Both the position numbers and the translations under genes were made by a program. From UBA7359 sp041689615 (GTDB taxonomy: Bacteria > Pseudomonadota > Gammaproteobacteria > Eutrophobiales > Eutrophobiaceae): a stretch of DNA of 59,923 nt. The notes beneath the pieces are model-generated. The model was not told the origin of the DNA and did not search any database. It saw only the letters and a program-made list of their open reading frames with translations. Positions 43,495 through 53,229 of the stretch are shown in pieces (the first letter of the stretch is position 1; each line of letters begins with the position of its first letter). The stretch is from positions 1-59,923 of the forward strand of contig JBDNFW010000001.1 in the NCBI GenBank assembly GCA_041689615.1, given 5' to 3'.

Positions 43495-44265
43495 TCAAAG
43501 TTCAAATTCTGCAACTACCGGTGTGTGATCAGAAGGACGTTCAAGCTTACGGGGTTCTTTATCGATATAACACGTACGACAAGAATCGGATAATACATCT
43601 GACGCGAGAATATGATCTATTCTCATTCCGCGACCACGTCTAAATGCTGCAGCACGATAATCCCACCAGGAAAAACTTTTTTCTTCCTGATCAAATAAAC
43701 GAAAACAATCTTTTAATCCATGTGATAACAATTTGTTAAGTTCATCTCGTTCAGCTGGACTAACAAGCACACGGCCTTCCCATTCTTTTGGATCATGAAC
43801 ATCCTGATCTTCGGGCGCGATATTAAAATCACCTAAAATAATCAATCGATCATTTTTTTCCTGAAGTTGTTTAATGAAAGGATGAAGTTTGGAAAACCAT
43901 TCAAGTTTGTAACGATATTTATCAGAACCAACTTCTGAACCATTTGGTACATATAGATTAAGCACGGTTATGTTGGAATTATTAATCGCTAATACACGAC
44001 GTTGCACATCATCGTAATCAGGCAGGCAGTTCGCAATCGTCTCTATTGATGATTTACAAAGTGTTGCGACACCATTGTATGTTTTCTGTCCGATGTAACT
44101 AACCTGATAACCTGCTTCGTTTATTTCATCGAGTGGAAAATTTTCGTCAATAGTTTTTGTTTCTTGTAATGCCAGAACGTCAGGACTTTCGGTTTCCAGC
44201 CATTGCAAAACATGTGGCAGTCTTACTTTCAGGGAATTAACATTCCAGGTTGCTATCTTAAACAC
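43495..44265 (-). CDS. xthA: Exodeoxyribonuclease III (AP endonuclease)
   Basis: The 256-residue protein has ATWNVNSLKVRLPHVL, LALQETKTID (catalytic Glu), ILGDFNIAPEDQDV (Asp/Asn) and the terminal RPSDHTPVVAEF (His). It cuts at abasic sites in base-excision repair. Confidence 0.96.
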   Translation of the reverse strand: MFKIATWNVNSLKVRLPHVLQWLETESPDVLALQETKTIDENFPLDEINEAGYQVSYIGQKTYNGVATLCKSSIETIANCLPDYDDVQRRVLAINNSNITVLNLYVPNGSEVGSDKYRYKLEWFSKLHPFIKQLQEKNDRLIILGDFNIAPEDQDVHDPKEWEGRVLVSPAERDELNKLLSHGLKDCFRLFDQEEKSFSWWDYRAAAFRRGRGMRIDHILASDVLSDSCRTCYIDKEPRKLERPSDHTPVVAEFEL

Positions 44266-44308
44266 AGTTAAAAAGGTGAGATTTAATCAGTAAAAATTAT
44301 TGTTGGTA

Positions 44309-44992
44309 TTAGATTCTAAAGCCGCCATGTCTACGACGACCAAGATAATCAAGAATAAAAGCACCGATTGCCATACCAATGATAAGAATAATGATGAAAG
44401 CAGTTATGTATTGTTTCCAACCGTGTAGAGAAACAGAATGGTTATTTGATGAACCTGTTTCAGCTTCTATGCCTGATGATTCCAGTTGTGATCTTAATTG
44501 TTCATTCTCTTGTTTCAGTTTCTCTTTGTCAGCAAGAAACTGATCAGAATTATCGATATTGGCTATTCTTGCTTTAAGATCGGTCAAGTTTGCTTGTAAC
44601 TCACCACTCTTCAGACGTTCTGAATTTAATTGTTGAGCAAGATCTTTTTGTTCATCCGTTGCATCGCCTGTCATGATGGTGCTTGATTTAAGCAATTCAA
44701 TTTCCTTTTCCAGCTCATTCACGCGCGCTTTGCCGGGCTTATTGCTTACCAAGTATTTGCTGTTGATCCAGCCACGCACACCCTCAGGTTCCTCGACATG
44801 CACAAGATCATCGTTACGTTCAATAACGGTTAACTCAGTACCACTTGGCACAAGTTTCATTATCGGGCTATTTATCGTCGCGTTTTCATGTAAGCCGATT
44901 TTCAATTCATCGATTACATAAACGATCTCCGCCTGAGCTACAGAAGCAAGCAGCCAAAGCATACTGATAAGAATGATTCTAATCTTGTGCAT
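44309..44992 (-). CDS. SH3-domain protein with coiled coil and C-terminal anchor (TIGR04211-like)
   Basis: A signal peptide (to AQA) leads into a bacterial SH3 domain (IVYVIDELKIGLHENATINS ... VRGWINSKYL), then a coiled coil (about residues 90-165). A C-terminal membrane span follows (YITAFIIILIIGMAIGAFIL) with a basic tail RRRHGG. The layout fits the TIGR04211 group of periplasmic proteins of unknown function. Confidence 0.85.
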   Translation of the reverse strand: MHKIRIILISMLWLLASVAQAEIVYVIDELKIGLHENATINSPIMKLVPSGTELTVIERNDDLVHVEEPEGVRGWINSKYLVSNKPGKARVNELEKEIELLKSSTIMTGDATDEQKDLAQQLNSERLKSGELQANLTDLKARIANIDNSDQFLADKEKLKQENEQLRSQLESSGIEAETGSSNNHSVSLHGWKQYITAFIIILIIGMAIGAFILDYLGRRRHGGFRI

Positions 44993-45002
44993 TATTTATC
45001 CT

Positions 45003-47051
45003 TTAAGCTGTAATTCCTGAATGTCTTAATAAAGGTTCAATACTCGGTTTACGTCCACGAAATTCAACAAACAAGTCCATTGGTTCACGGCTGCCGCCTT
45101 GTTCAAGAATTGTGTGTAAAAATTCGTTTCCGGTCACTTTGTCAAAGATACCCTTTTCTTCGAACTTGGAAAAGGCATCAGCAGATAATACTTCCGCCCA
45201 TTTATAGCTATAGTAACCGGCAGCATAACCTCCTGCAAAGATATGTGAGAAGCTGTGTTGGAAACGATTAAATTCAGGTGCTTTAACAACAGCGACCTGT
45301 TTTCTCACTTCATTTAGCAAATCTTGTATGTTTAGGGACTCATTAGCGGCAAATTCCAGATGCAAGCGGAAATCAAATAAAGAGAATTCCAGTTGTCTGA
45401 CCATTTGCATCCCGGCCTGAAATGTTCTGGCGCACGTCATTTTTTCGAATAAATTGTCTTCAAGTGCTTTACCTGTATCAACATGTCGGGCAAATAAATC
45501 CAGTGCTTCTTTTTCCCAACACCAGTTTTCCATGAACTGACTAGGTAGTTCGACTGCATCCCAAGGCACTCCATTTATTCCTGATACGTCACTGTAATCA
45601 ACCCGAGTCATCATGTGATGCAAGCCGTGCCCGAATTCATGAAATAAAGTGGTCACTTCATCATGTGTTAACAACGCAGCTTTGTCGCCAATAGGTGGGG
45701 TAAAATTACAAACCAGATAGGCAACAGGATTCTGAATAGACGAGCCGGATTTCTTTCTGACAATACATTGATCCATCCAGGCGCCGCCACGTTTATGTTG
45801 GCGCGCATAGAGATCAAGATAAAAGCTGCCTCTTATGTCTCCATTTGCTTCGAGAATATCAAAAAACATGACATCTTTATGCCAAACTTCCACGCCTTCT
45901 CTTTGTTTGATAGTGACATCGTAAAGTTTATTGGTAATAGCAAACAGTCCATCAATAATCTGATTAACCGGAAAATACGGGCGCAGTACTTCCTGTGAGA
46001 TATCAAATTTTTTCAGTCTTAATTTTTCTGAATAATAAGCAACGTCCCATGCATCAAGCTCGCTTACATTTGCTGTTTCCCCATTTATTTCCAATACAAA
46101 TTGTTTTAACTCTTCAAACTCCTGTTTTGCAAATTCATTTGTGCGTTCAGCAAGGTCGTTTAAAAAGTCCAAAACTTCCTCTGGATCTTCTGCCATTTTT
46201 GTCGCTAGAGAATAATGTGCGTAACTTTCAAAACTGAGCAACTTCGCTTTTTCTGTTCGGTACTTGAGAATTTCAAGCATGACGATACTGTTGTCCCAAT
46301 CACTATTAGAACCTTCATCTGAAGAACGAGTTACATAAGCGTGATAAAATTCTTTTCTTAATTCAGCATTATCAGCGTATTGCATGACGGGCATGTAAGA
46401 AGGAAAGTCCAAAGTAAACAACCAGCCTTCTTTGTCTTTACTTTTTGCTGTTTGTGCAGCTAATGCCAATGCTGACTCAGGCAAGCCAGATAGTTGTTCT
46501 TTATCAGTAATGTGTTTTTCCCATGCGTGTGTTGCATCTAACAAATTTTCTTCAAACTTTGTTTGCAACTTGGAAAGTTTTTGTTGAATTGTTTTATAAC
46601 GCCCTTTTGCTTCATTATCTAAATCAATGCCAGACAAACGGAAATCGCGCAGTGCATTTTTTATGATTTTCTTTTGCGCAGCGCTGAGTGATTCATAATC
46701 ATCGCTGTTAGCTATAGCTTCATAAGCATGAAACAAGTCTTCATTTTGTCCCATCTCGGTTGAGTAGTCGGATAACTTTGACAAGCATGTATTATAGGCT
46801 TCGCGTAATTGATCATTATCAGCAACTGAATGTAGATGACTGGCTGGAGACCATGCTTTATTTAGCCGATCGTCCATGTCTTCAAGTTTTTGTAACAAAT
46901 TCTCCCAAGTGTAGTTTTCTGTCGAACTTAATAAAGATTTAACCGTGTTTCGGTTTTCTGAAAGCAAGTGATCTATAGCTGGTTCAATATGTGATGCCTG
47001 GATAGACTCAAAAGCAGGAAGTCCTTCCGTTTCTATAAGTGGGTTATTCAT
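45003..47051 (-). CDS. prlC: Oligopeptidase A (M3 family)
   Basis: This 682-residue cytoplasmic zinc peptidase has FHEFGHGLHHM as HEXXH and the conserved IDRE-side region (GIGV... replaced by SGINGVPWDAVELPSQFMENW). It degrades signal peptides and lipoprotein leaders. The length and the GYSYYKWAEVLS end region match OpdA. Confidence 0.95.
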   Translation of the reverse strand: MNNPLIETEGLPAFESIQASHIEPAIDHLLSENRNTVKSLLSSTENYTWENLLQKLEDMDDRLNKAWSPASHLHSVADNDQLREAYNTCLSKLSDYSTEMGQNEDLFHAYEAIANSDDYESLSAAQKKIIKNALRDFRLSGIDLDNEAKGRYKTIQQKLSKLQTKFEENLLDATHAWEKHITDKEQLSGLPESALALAAQTAKSKDKEGWLFTLDFPSYMPVMQYADNAELRKEFYHAYVTRSSDEGSNSDWDNSIVMLEILKYRTEKAKLLSFESYAHYSLATKMAEDPEEVLDFLNDLAERTNEFAKQEFEELKQFVLEINGETANVSELDAWDVAYYSEKLRLKKFDISQEVLRPYFPVNQIIDGLFAITNKLYDVTIKQREGVEVWHKDVMFFDILEANGDIRGSFYLDLYARQHKRGGAWMDQCIVRKKSGSSIQNPVAYLVCNFTPPIGDKAALLTHDEVTTLFHEFGHGLHHMMTRVDYSDVSGINGVPWDAVELPSQFMENWCWEKEALDLFARHVDTGKALEDNLFEKMTCARTFQAGMQMVRQLEFSLFDFRLHLEFAANESLNIQDLLNEVRKQVAVVKAPEFNRFQHSFSHIFAGGYAAGYYSYKWAEVLSADAFSKFEEKGIFDKVTGNEFLHTILEQGGSREPMDLFVEFRGRKPSIEPLLRHSGITA

Positions 47052-47100
47052 AAGTGTTGATATAGGTTTGGTAATGTTTATTTTAAGTTGTCGATAGAAA

Positions 47101-48051
47101 CTAGCTTGCTAAACGTAAACTGATTAGCAAAGTAGAGAGACTACCGCAAATTATAAAGGCAGTGATCGAAATTACTGCATAAATATGTAAGTGACGTACT
47201 AGATCGTCTTCAGGTACAGCAGAAAGAATAAAAGGGCGACGTTTATCATTAGTTTTATTCATTAAATGTACCGGCGGCATTGTTTTTTGTTCACTGTGTT
47301 TTTCCATAACATGGTTATACGCTTCATCTCTGACACGTTGCCATTCATTTAAATCGATTTCGCCATCGCCATTCGTATCAAATTGTTTCATCAAAGCTTC
47401 CGTATCCGTTTTCCACTCTCGAATGACTTCGCGTACATCTTCATTGACATCAAAGCGTGCGCCGGTACCACCAACCGTTTTGTATAAACCGATGGCATAA
47501 AGCGTTTCTCCGGAATGTAAAAGTTTCTCTGTGTAACGATATTTGTTACTGACAAAGACGCCACTTAAAAAAACACGTTTTTTACGTGTTGCTGTTGAAT
47601 TGCCCATTGGACTTGATGAGCCACCATACCAGACATCTTTTCTTGATACCGTAACATGAGCGCCTTCGGGATCAATAATGCATTGCCCTGTTTCATCCTT
47701 GATTAAAAATAATTCGTCACTGATTCCTTTCCTAATCGGAGCCCATTCAGAATTTTTTCCCGACTGACGACGTTCTTCTACTTTGAATTCATACCATGTG
47801 CATGTTGTGCCTGTTAATGGAGAAACGATGGGTTGTCCTTCCATGAGATAGCCATGACCCACTAACTCCAGATAACCTTGTGCGGCAGATCGTATTTTCG
47901 ATGTTGGTGTATCTTCAATAATGCGTTTACTGTGTATGTTCTTAAATGCAAAGAAGAAACCAACAATTGTCGCAATTAATAAGCCAGTAGATAAAAGCCA
48001 GAAATCATCGGCAGGCGCAATTTTAGCCCATTCACTTAAGCCAGTTAACAT
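47101..48051 (-). CDS. GIDE-domain membrane protein with EF-hand insert
   Basis: The 316-residue protein has an N-terminal span (about residues 15-35), a GIDE-type region (PLTGTTCTWYEFKVEERR; GAHVTVSRKDVW), and a C-terminal span (HIYAVISITAFIICGSL). Between them DTNGDGEIDLNEW (about residues 227-239) is a canonical EF-hand loop with acidic residues at the calcium positions. The GIDE domain is the non-RING part of eukaryotic MULAN and occurs in bacteria next to lemA, as here (15 bases). The EF-hand is an unusual addition. Confidence 0.85.
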   Translation of the reverse strand: MLTGLSEWAKIAPADDFWLLSTGLLIATIVGFFFAFKNIHSKRIIEDTPTSKIRSAAQGYLELVGHGYLMEGQPIVSPLTGTTCTWYEFKVEERRQSGKNSEWAPIRKGISDELFLIKDETGQCIIDPEGAHVTVSRKDVWYGGSSSPMGNSTATRKKRVFLSGVFVSNKYRYTEKLLHSGETLYAIGLYKTVGGTGARFDVNEDVREVIREWKTDTEALMKQFDTNGDGEIDLNEWQRVRDEAYNHVMEKHSEQKTMPPVHLMNKTNDKRRPFILSAVPEDDLVRHLHIYAVISITAFIICGSLSTLLISLRLAS

Positions 48052-48066
48052 ATCCGGTATTCTTGA

Positions 48067-48639
48067 TTAGCCAAACAATGCTTTTACATCGACGTCCTGT
48101 TTTTCTTCGTCAGTAAATTCCAGTAAATCGCGAGCCGTAAAATTCATCATACGAGCGATAACAACATCAGGGAATTGCTCAATACGAATATTGTTTGCGT
48201 TTACTGATTCGTTATAAAACTCGCGTCGATCCGCAATGGCATCTTCAAGTTCGGAGATACGTGCTTGTAGCTGCTTGAAATTCTCATTAGCTTTTAAGTC
48301 AGGATAGGCTTCTGCAAGGGCAAACAAATTTCCCAGTCCCATTCTTAATTGGCTTTCAGCAGGACCTAATGATTTAACATCGCCTTTCTCTCTGGCGGCA
48401 GAAACAGCTGATCGAGCCTGGATGACTTTTTCTAAAGTACCTTGTTCGTGAGCCATGTATTGTTTACAAGTCTCGACCAGTTTGGGCAATTCATCGTGTC
48501 GTTGTTTTAATAACACATCAATATTTGCCCAGGCTTTAGAAACACTATGCTTGAGTGAAACCAGATTGTTATAAATGGTGACGGCATACATAACTGCCGC
48601 TGCCAAGAGACCCAAAAAGATAATGCTTGAAACGTCCAT
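48067..48639 (-). CDS. lemA: LemA family protein
   Basis: The 190-residue protein has a short N-terminal span (SSIIFLGLLAAAVMYAVTIY) and a cytoplasmic-type helical domain (AWANIDVLLKQRHDELPKLVE; FPDVVIARMMNF). LemA proteins are membrane-anchored with unsettled function; they often pair with GIDE or DUF2937 genes. It heads a two-gene operon with the GIDE protein. Confidence 0.93.
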   Translation of the reverse strand: MDVSSIIFLGLLAAAVMYAVTIYNNLVSLKHSVSKAWANIDVLLKQRHDELPKLVETCKQYMAHEQGTLEKVIQARSAVSAAREKGDVKSLGPAESQLRMGLGNLFALAEAYPDLKANENFKQLQARISELEDAIADRREFYNESVNANNIRIEQFPDVVIARMMNFTARDLLEFTDEEKQDVDVKALFG

Positions 48640-48773
48640 TTGCCTTCCCCTTTTTTAACGTGCTTAAGAAGTATAAATTGTAATCAGTAACAATGTCTTT
48701 TGTAGCAACAAGTGTACCTGACTAAAGTAATGCAAATGGTAACAATTATCACACAAAATCAAATACTTATTTG

Positions 48774-48801
48774 TTGACAAGTGTCGATTGCCATCTATTA
48801 T
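48774..48801 (+). promoter_or_regulatory. Sigma-70 promoter of bfr
   Basis: TTGACA (48774-48779) and TATTAT (48796-48801) are separated by 16 bases, 35 bases before the bfr ATG. An A/T-rich GGTAACAATTATCA (48739-48752) upstream could bind an iron regulator, but the match to Fur is weak. Confidence 0.65.
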
Positions 48802-48835
48802 GCAATGATGGTTTTATAAAAAAGGGCAAATATTC

Positions 48836-49300
48836 ATGCAAGGCAATAAAAAAGTTATAGAACACCTGAATATAGCGATTAAGAATGAGTTAACCGCGAT
48901 TAATCAATATTTTTTGCATGCACGTATGTACAAAAATTTTGGTTTGAAAGAATTGGGCGAGCATGAATATCATGAATCAATTGATGAGATGAAACACGCG
49001 GACGCGTTGATTGAACGAGTGTTATTCCTTGAAGGATTACCGAATTTACAAGAATTAGGAAAGCTGCGGATAGGTGAAAACCCAAAAGAAATGCTGGAAG
49101 CAGATCTCGCACTTGAAATGGAAGCAGTGCCAGCATTGAAGACAGGGATTGAATATTGTGAATCGGTGCAGGACTATATTTCCAGAGAGCTGCTTGAATC
49201 AATTCTCGAAAGTGAAGAAGAGCATATCGATTGGCTGGAAACTCAATTAGAGTTAATTGGCAAAGTTGGATTGGAAAATTATCTCCAATCACAAATGTAA
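48836..49300 (+). CDS. bfr: Bacterioferritin
   Basis: The 154-residue subunit of the 24-mer iron store has all key residues: E18, E51, H54, E94, E127 and H130 for the ferroxidase centre, and M52 as the haem ligand. It starts with the standard family lead KVIEHLNIAIKNELTAINQYF. The Bfd partner follows 135 bases later. EncFtn at 7731 gives the genome a second ferritin-type protein. Confidence 0.98.
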   Translation: MQGNKKVIEHLNIAIKNELTAINQYFLHARMYKNFGLKELGEHEYHESIDEMKHADALIERVLFLEGLPNLQELGKLRIGENPKEMLEADLALEMEAVPALKTGIEYCESVQDYISRELLESILESEEEHIDWLETQLELIGKVGLENYLQSQM

Positions 49301-49368
49301 TAAAACCCCATAAACTGTTGTAATTTAAAACAAATTTAAATAAGTTATAAAATATTCAATTCTTTATT

Positions 49369-49387
49369 GATAATAGTTCTCATTCCT
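49369..49387 (+). promoter_or_regulatory. Fur-box-like site before bfd
   Basis: GATAATAGTTCTCATTCCT matches GATAATGATAATCATTATC at most outer positions. It lies 49 bases before the bfd ATG, as expected for iron-repressed bfd. Confidence 0.6.
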
Positions 49388-49435
49388 ACTAGAATTACGA
49401 TTAATGTTTAATAAAGAATTGTCGATGTATAACTT

Positions 49436-49633
49436 ATGTATGTCTGTATCTGTAACGCTGTAACTGAAAGCGATATTAAAAAGGCCGTTAAAGACGGCGC
49501 AAATTGCTTGCATCATTTGGAAACAAAACTCGGTGTAAGTAATCAGTGTGGTTCCTGTCGTTGTGAAGCGTCTTCCTGTCTGGAACGCGCACTAGAGAAA
49601 GAAATGAGTTCTTCTGATCTCATTGCTTTTTGA
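49436..49633 (+). CDS. bfd: Bacterioferritin-associated ferredoxin
   Basis: The 65-residue [2Fe-2S] protein has CIC near residues 4-6 and CGSC (residues 38-41) and releases iron from Bfr by reducing the haem. The sequence ends with the family's CEASSCLE.... A Fur-like box precedes it. It is encoded downstream of bfr, with its own likely promoter. Confidence 0.96.
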   Translation: MYVCICNAVTESDIKKAVKDGANCLHHLETKLGVSNQCGSCRCEASSCLERALEKEMSSSDLIAF

Positions 49634-49695
49634 ATAACTCTTACAATTCATAACAAATTAATGATTTAAACGGGTTCTATGTTTTTAAATCTAAA

Positions 49696-49714
49696 TGTAA
49701 ATAATTCTCATTCA
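49696..49714 (+). promoter_or_regulatory. Fur-box-like site before the receptor gene
   Basis: TGTAAATAATTCTCATTCA has the AATAATTCTCATT core common to Fur boxes. It lies about 60 bases before the receptor ATG at 49775. Confidence 0.5.
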
Positions 49715-49774
49715 AATTATAATTTATATAAAAGATTTGAGTGTTTTGAAAAAATTTTTAAAAGGAGAAAGTTT

Positions 49775-52042
49775 ATGTATTTTTTAAGAGAGCCACTTCG
49801 TGCCCCTCTGGTGTTAGCATTTTTAATTATCACTCCACAGTCATGTGTAATGGCAGAAGAACAAGCAGAAACCGCAGTGTTGTCTCAAGTGAGTATTATT
49901 GGCGATCCTTCAGCTGTTTATACTATTCCCGGCTCTGCTCATTACATCGATTACGAGTCAATTAGAAAATTTTCTTATGATGATATCAATCGCGTATTAC
50001 GCCAGGTTCCTGGTGTATATATACGTGAAGAAGATGGTTATGGTCTGTTTCCAAATATCAGTCTTCGAGGGGTTGATACATCTCGAAGTGCAAAAGTGAC
50101 GTTAATGGAAGATGGAGTTTTAGCTGCGCCCGCGCCTTATGCCGCACCTTCAGCATATTACTCTCCTACGACAGGTCGTATGAGTGGACTTGAAGTGTTA
50201 AAAGGTAGTAGTCAAATTAAATATGGACCCCATACAACAGGTGGCGCAATTAACTACTTATCAACTTCGATTCCTTATAATGAACGTGCTTTTTTGCGTG
50301 CCCAATATGGGGAAGATAATGAATATCGCACACATGCAAATTATGGAAATACCCTGGAAAATAATGCAGGTCGCTTCGGCTTTTTATTTGAGGCTTATAT
50401 AAGAGGCGTGGATGGCTTTAAAACAATTGATGCTGCGCCAGGATTTAATAATACCGATGAAACCGGTTTTCAAAATATTGAACCTATGATTAAGTTGGCA
50501 TGGGAACCATTAACATCAATCTATCAACGGTTTGAACTTAAATACGGATTTAGTGATGCTGAAGCGGATGAAACTTATCTGGGTTTAAGTACAGCAGATT
50601 TTAGGGCCGATCCATTCCGACGATATGCAGCATCTCGTTTTGATAATATTGAACGCGAACATCATCGCAGCTATTTAAGACACTTTATTTCGCCAACAGA
50701 AAATTTCGATCTAGTTACGACGGTTTACTATAATAAATTCGCACGTAATTGGTATAAATTAAATGATATTCGTGCGGCTGCAGGTGGTTTAGCGGCTAAT
50801 GATAGTTTGTCTGCAGCATTAGCAGGCTCTCAAGCTGGTTCAAGTCTTCAATGTTTACAAGGCAATCTGGCGTGTGGTTTACGAGTACGTGCTAACAATC
50901 GTGAATATTATTCAACTGGTATTCAAACTGAAGGTAATCTCCGTTTTGATACTGGTCAACTCAACCATGATCTAACGATTGGTGTTCGTTATCACAGAGA
51001 TCAAGAAGACCGGTTTCAGCAGCAAGATATATATAATCAAGATGCGACAGGTGCGATTACCAGTGTAACATTTGGTGCTCTCGGTTCGCAGGCGGATAGA
51101 GAAGATGAAGTAAGTGCGTATGCCTTTTTTATGGAAGATCGCATTGAACTAGACAACTGGTGGTTTACTCCAGGTGTTCGATATGAATATCTCGAACTTG
51201 AGCGAGTTGATTATAACGCGGGGTCAACACGAGACGACAACCTGGACATGTTGGGCGGTGGTATTGGTATTGGTTATAACTTTAATAGTGAACTCCAGGC
51301 ATTTGGCGGCATTCACTTTGGATTTTCGCCACCTTCTCCTGGTGGTGCAATTAATAATAATCTTGAGGAAGAAACCAGTACGGGTTACGAACTTGGATTA
51401 CGTTACGCTAGAAATGATCAAATTCTTACTGCCGAAGCAGTTGCTTTTCTTACGGAGTTTGAAGACTTAATCGTTGTTAATAATATTGGTGGTACCGGTA
51501 CAGGTAATGATGAGAACTTTGGCGAAGTAGATGCTTATGGTTTGGAGCTATCGGCTCAGTATGATTTAGGAGTTGCTAACGAATGGTCTTTTAACAACCC
51601 GTATTTTATCGCATTTACTTATACCAATGCCGAACAGCAAAATAATTCAAGATCAACAGATCCAGACTCAATTTTCAGTTTTGGTAGTGCTGGTAATAAA
51701 GTACCGTATATACCTGAGTATCAGCTTTCTGTAGGCAGTTCTATAGAATTTGTAAACTGGGGTGCATCGCTAAGAGCTAACTTTGTCGATGAAACATTTA
51801 CCAGTGCCAATAATGTGGATGTTGAACTAAATGGAGTAGGCGCCGCAGATGCCCGTTTTGGTAAAACAGATGCTTATACGACAGTAGATCTTTCTGCTTA
51901 TTACGATATAAAAAATGATGTACAGATATTCGCAGGTATACAAAACGTATTCGAAGAAGAATATATCGTTTCTAGACAACCACATGGGCCGCGTCCCGGC
52001 GCACCTCGTACTTGGTATGTTGGTTTTCAGATAGACATGTAA
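49775..52042 (+). CDS. TonB-dependent outer-membrane receptor (FecA/siderophore type)
   Basis: I start it at 49775 (MYFLREPLRAPLVLAFLI) because AAAGGAG lies upstream; the frame extends 32 codons further without need. After the signal peptide come a TonB-box-like SQVSIIGDPS and the plug (VLRQVPGVYIREEDGYGLFPNI, GLEVLKGSSQIKYGPHTTGG). A 22-strand barrel ends in RTWYVGFQIDM with a terminal aromatic-type strand. It resembles Fe(III)-citrate/FecA-like receptors. Ligand not certain; iron is supported by its neighbours bfd and fbpABC. Confidence 0.9.
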   Translation: MYFLREPLRAPLVLAFLIITPQSCVMAEEQAETAVLSQVSIIGDPSAVYTIPGSAHYIDYESIRKFSYDDINRVLRQVPGVYIREEDGYGLFPNISLRGVDTSRSAKVTLMEDGVLAAPAPYAAPSAYYSPTTGRMSGLEVLKGSSQIKYGPHTTGGAINYLSTSIPYNERAFLRAQYGEDNEYRTHANYGNTLENNAGRFGFLFEAYIRGVDGFKTIDAAPGFNNTDETGFQNIEPMIKLAWEPLTSIYQRFELKYGFSDAEADETYLGLSTADFRADPFRRYAASRFDNIEREHHRSYLRHFISPTENFDLVTTVYYNKFARNWYKLNDIRAAAGGLAANDSLSAALAGSQAGSSLQCLQGNLACGLRVRANNREYYSTGIQTEGNLRFDTGQLNHDLTIGVRYHRDQEDRFQQQDIYNQDATGAITSVTFGALGSQADREDEVSAYAFFMEDRIELDNWWFTPGVRYEYLELERVDYNAGSTRDDNLDMLGGGIGIGYNFNSELQAFGGIHFGFSPPSPGGAINNNLEEETSTGYELGLRYARNDQILTAEAVAFLTEFEDLIVVNNIGGTGTGNDENFGEVDAYGLELSAQYDLGVANEWSFNNPYFIAFTYTNAEQQNNSRSTDPDSIFSFGSAGNKVPYIPEYQLSVGSSIEFVNWGASLRANFVDETFTSANNVDVELNGVGAADARFGKTDAYTTVDLSAYYDIKNDVQIFAGIQNVFEEEYIVSRQPHGPRPGAPRTWYVGFQIDM

Positions 52043-52094
52043 TTTAAAATATTAAGAATATTGTTTAACAGTAATAACCTCTGGTGGTGATATT

Positions 52095-52123
52095 AAGGGC
52101 GTTTTTATACGCCCTGTTTTTTT
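52095..52123 (+). terminator. Intrinsic terminator of the receptor gene
   Basis: GGGCGT-TTTTAT-ACGCCC followed by T-G-TTTTTTT (52097-52123) ends the receptor transcript. The fbp genes therefore need their own promoter. Confidence 0.85.
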
Positions 52124-52156
52124 AAATGACATAAACGTTGGCGTTTTGATTTGATT

Positions 52157-52174
52157 ATAATTCGAAAGAATTAT
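52157..52174 (+). promoter_or_regulatory. Fur-like inverted repeat before fbpA
   Basis: ATAATTC-GAAA-GAATTAT is a perfect palindrome of Fur-like composition 38 bases before the fbpA ATG. Confidence 0.5.
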
Positions 52175-52211
52175 CGTTTATACTAATTGAATTTTACTAC
52201 TTTAAATTTTA

Positions 52212-53216
52212 ATGAATAAATTTATATTGATAACCATATTATTTGTACAGCAGTTTTCATATGCTGCTGAAGTAAATATCTATTCTGCTCGTAAAGAAGC
52301 GTTAATTAAGCCATTACTCGATGAATTTACTGAACAAACCGGAATTCATGTCAACTTGGTTACTGGTGAGGCAGATACCTTATTAAAGCGCCTGGAAGTG
52401 GAAGCTAAAAATACACCGGCAGATATTTTATTAACGGTTGATGTGGCCAGATTAATCAGAGCAAAAGATTTAGAACTGTTTCAATCTATCGATTCGGAAG
52501 TATTAGAAAAAGGTATTCCCGAACATTACCGTGATAGTGATAAACAATGGTTTGGTTTGTCATTACGTTCACGCGTAATAATCTACGCGCCAGATCGCGT
52601 TAAAGAGGAAGAGTTAAGTAGTTACGAAAATCTTGCCAATAGTAAATGGAAAAATCGCGTTTGCGTTCGTTCATCTTCTAATGCTTATAATCAATCTTTA
52701 GTCGCGGCAATGGTGGCTAATGATGGTGTTGAAAAAACAGAAGCCTGGGCAGCAGCATTAGTAAAGAATTTTGCCCGAGATCCAAAGGGTGGCGATCGCG
52801 ATCAAATAAAAGCTGTTGCCGCAGGCGTGTGCGATGTTGCTCTGGTTAATACTTATTATCTTGCAGGTATGTTAGTTTCGAGCCAGGAAGATGAAGTTGC
52901 TGCAGCAAATAAAATAAAGTTATTTTGGCCTGATCAAGATGGTCGCGGTGCTCATATGAATGTCAGTGGCGCCGGAATATTAAAACCGGCCAAACATAAA
53001 AAAGAAGCAATTCAATTACTCGAATATCTTGCTAACGATAAAGCACAACACTGGTATGCCGAAGCTAACCATGAATATCCAATTAATTCTAATATTGAAA
53101 GTAGTGCCATATTAAAAAGTTGGGGCAAATTTAAAGCAGACAATCTTAATTTAAATTTGTTAGGTAAATATAATACTGAAGCTGTCTTGTTAATGGATAG
53201 AGCAGGCTGGAAGTAA
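52212..53216 (+). CDS. fbpA: Periplasmic ferric-iron-binding protein
   Basis: The 334-residue protein has a signal peptide (to YAA) and the FbpA/FutA-type fold: NIYSARKEALIKPLLDEFTEQTGI near the N-terminus. NTYYLAGML with the tandem tyrosines is a hallmark of ferric-ion binding. It delivers Fe3+ to FbpBC. The set FbpA-B-C is complete. Confidence 0.93.
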   Translation: MNKFILITILFVQQFSYAAEVNIYSARKEALIKPLLDEFTEQTGIHVNLVTGEADTLLKRLEVEAKNTPADILLTVDVARLIRAKDLELFQSIDSEVLEKGIPEHYRDSDKQWFGLSLRSRVIIYAPDRVKEEELSSYENLANSKWKNRVCVRSSSNAYNQSLVAAMVANDGVEKTEAWAAALVKNFARDPKGGDRDQIKAVAAGVCDVALVNTYYLAGMLVSSQEDEVAAANKIKLFWPDQDGRGAHMNVSGAGILKPAKHKKEAIQLLEYLANDKAQHWYAEANHEYPINSNIESSAILKSWGKFKADNLNLNLLGKYNTEAVLLMDRAGWK

Positions 53217-53229
53217 ATTAAAAATAGCT

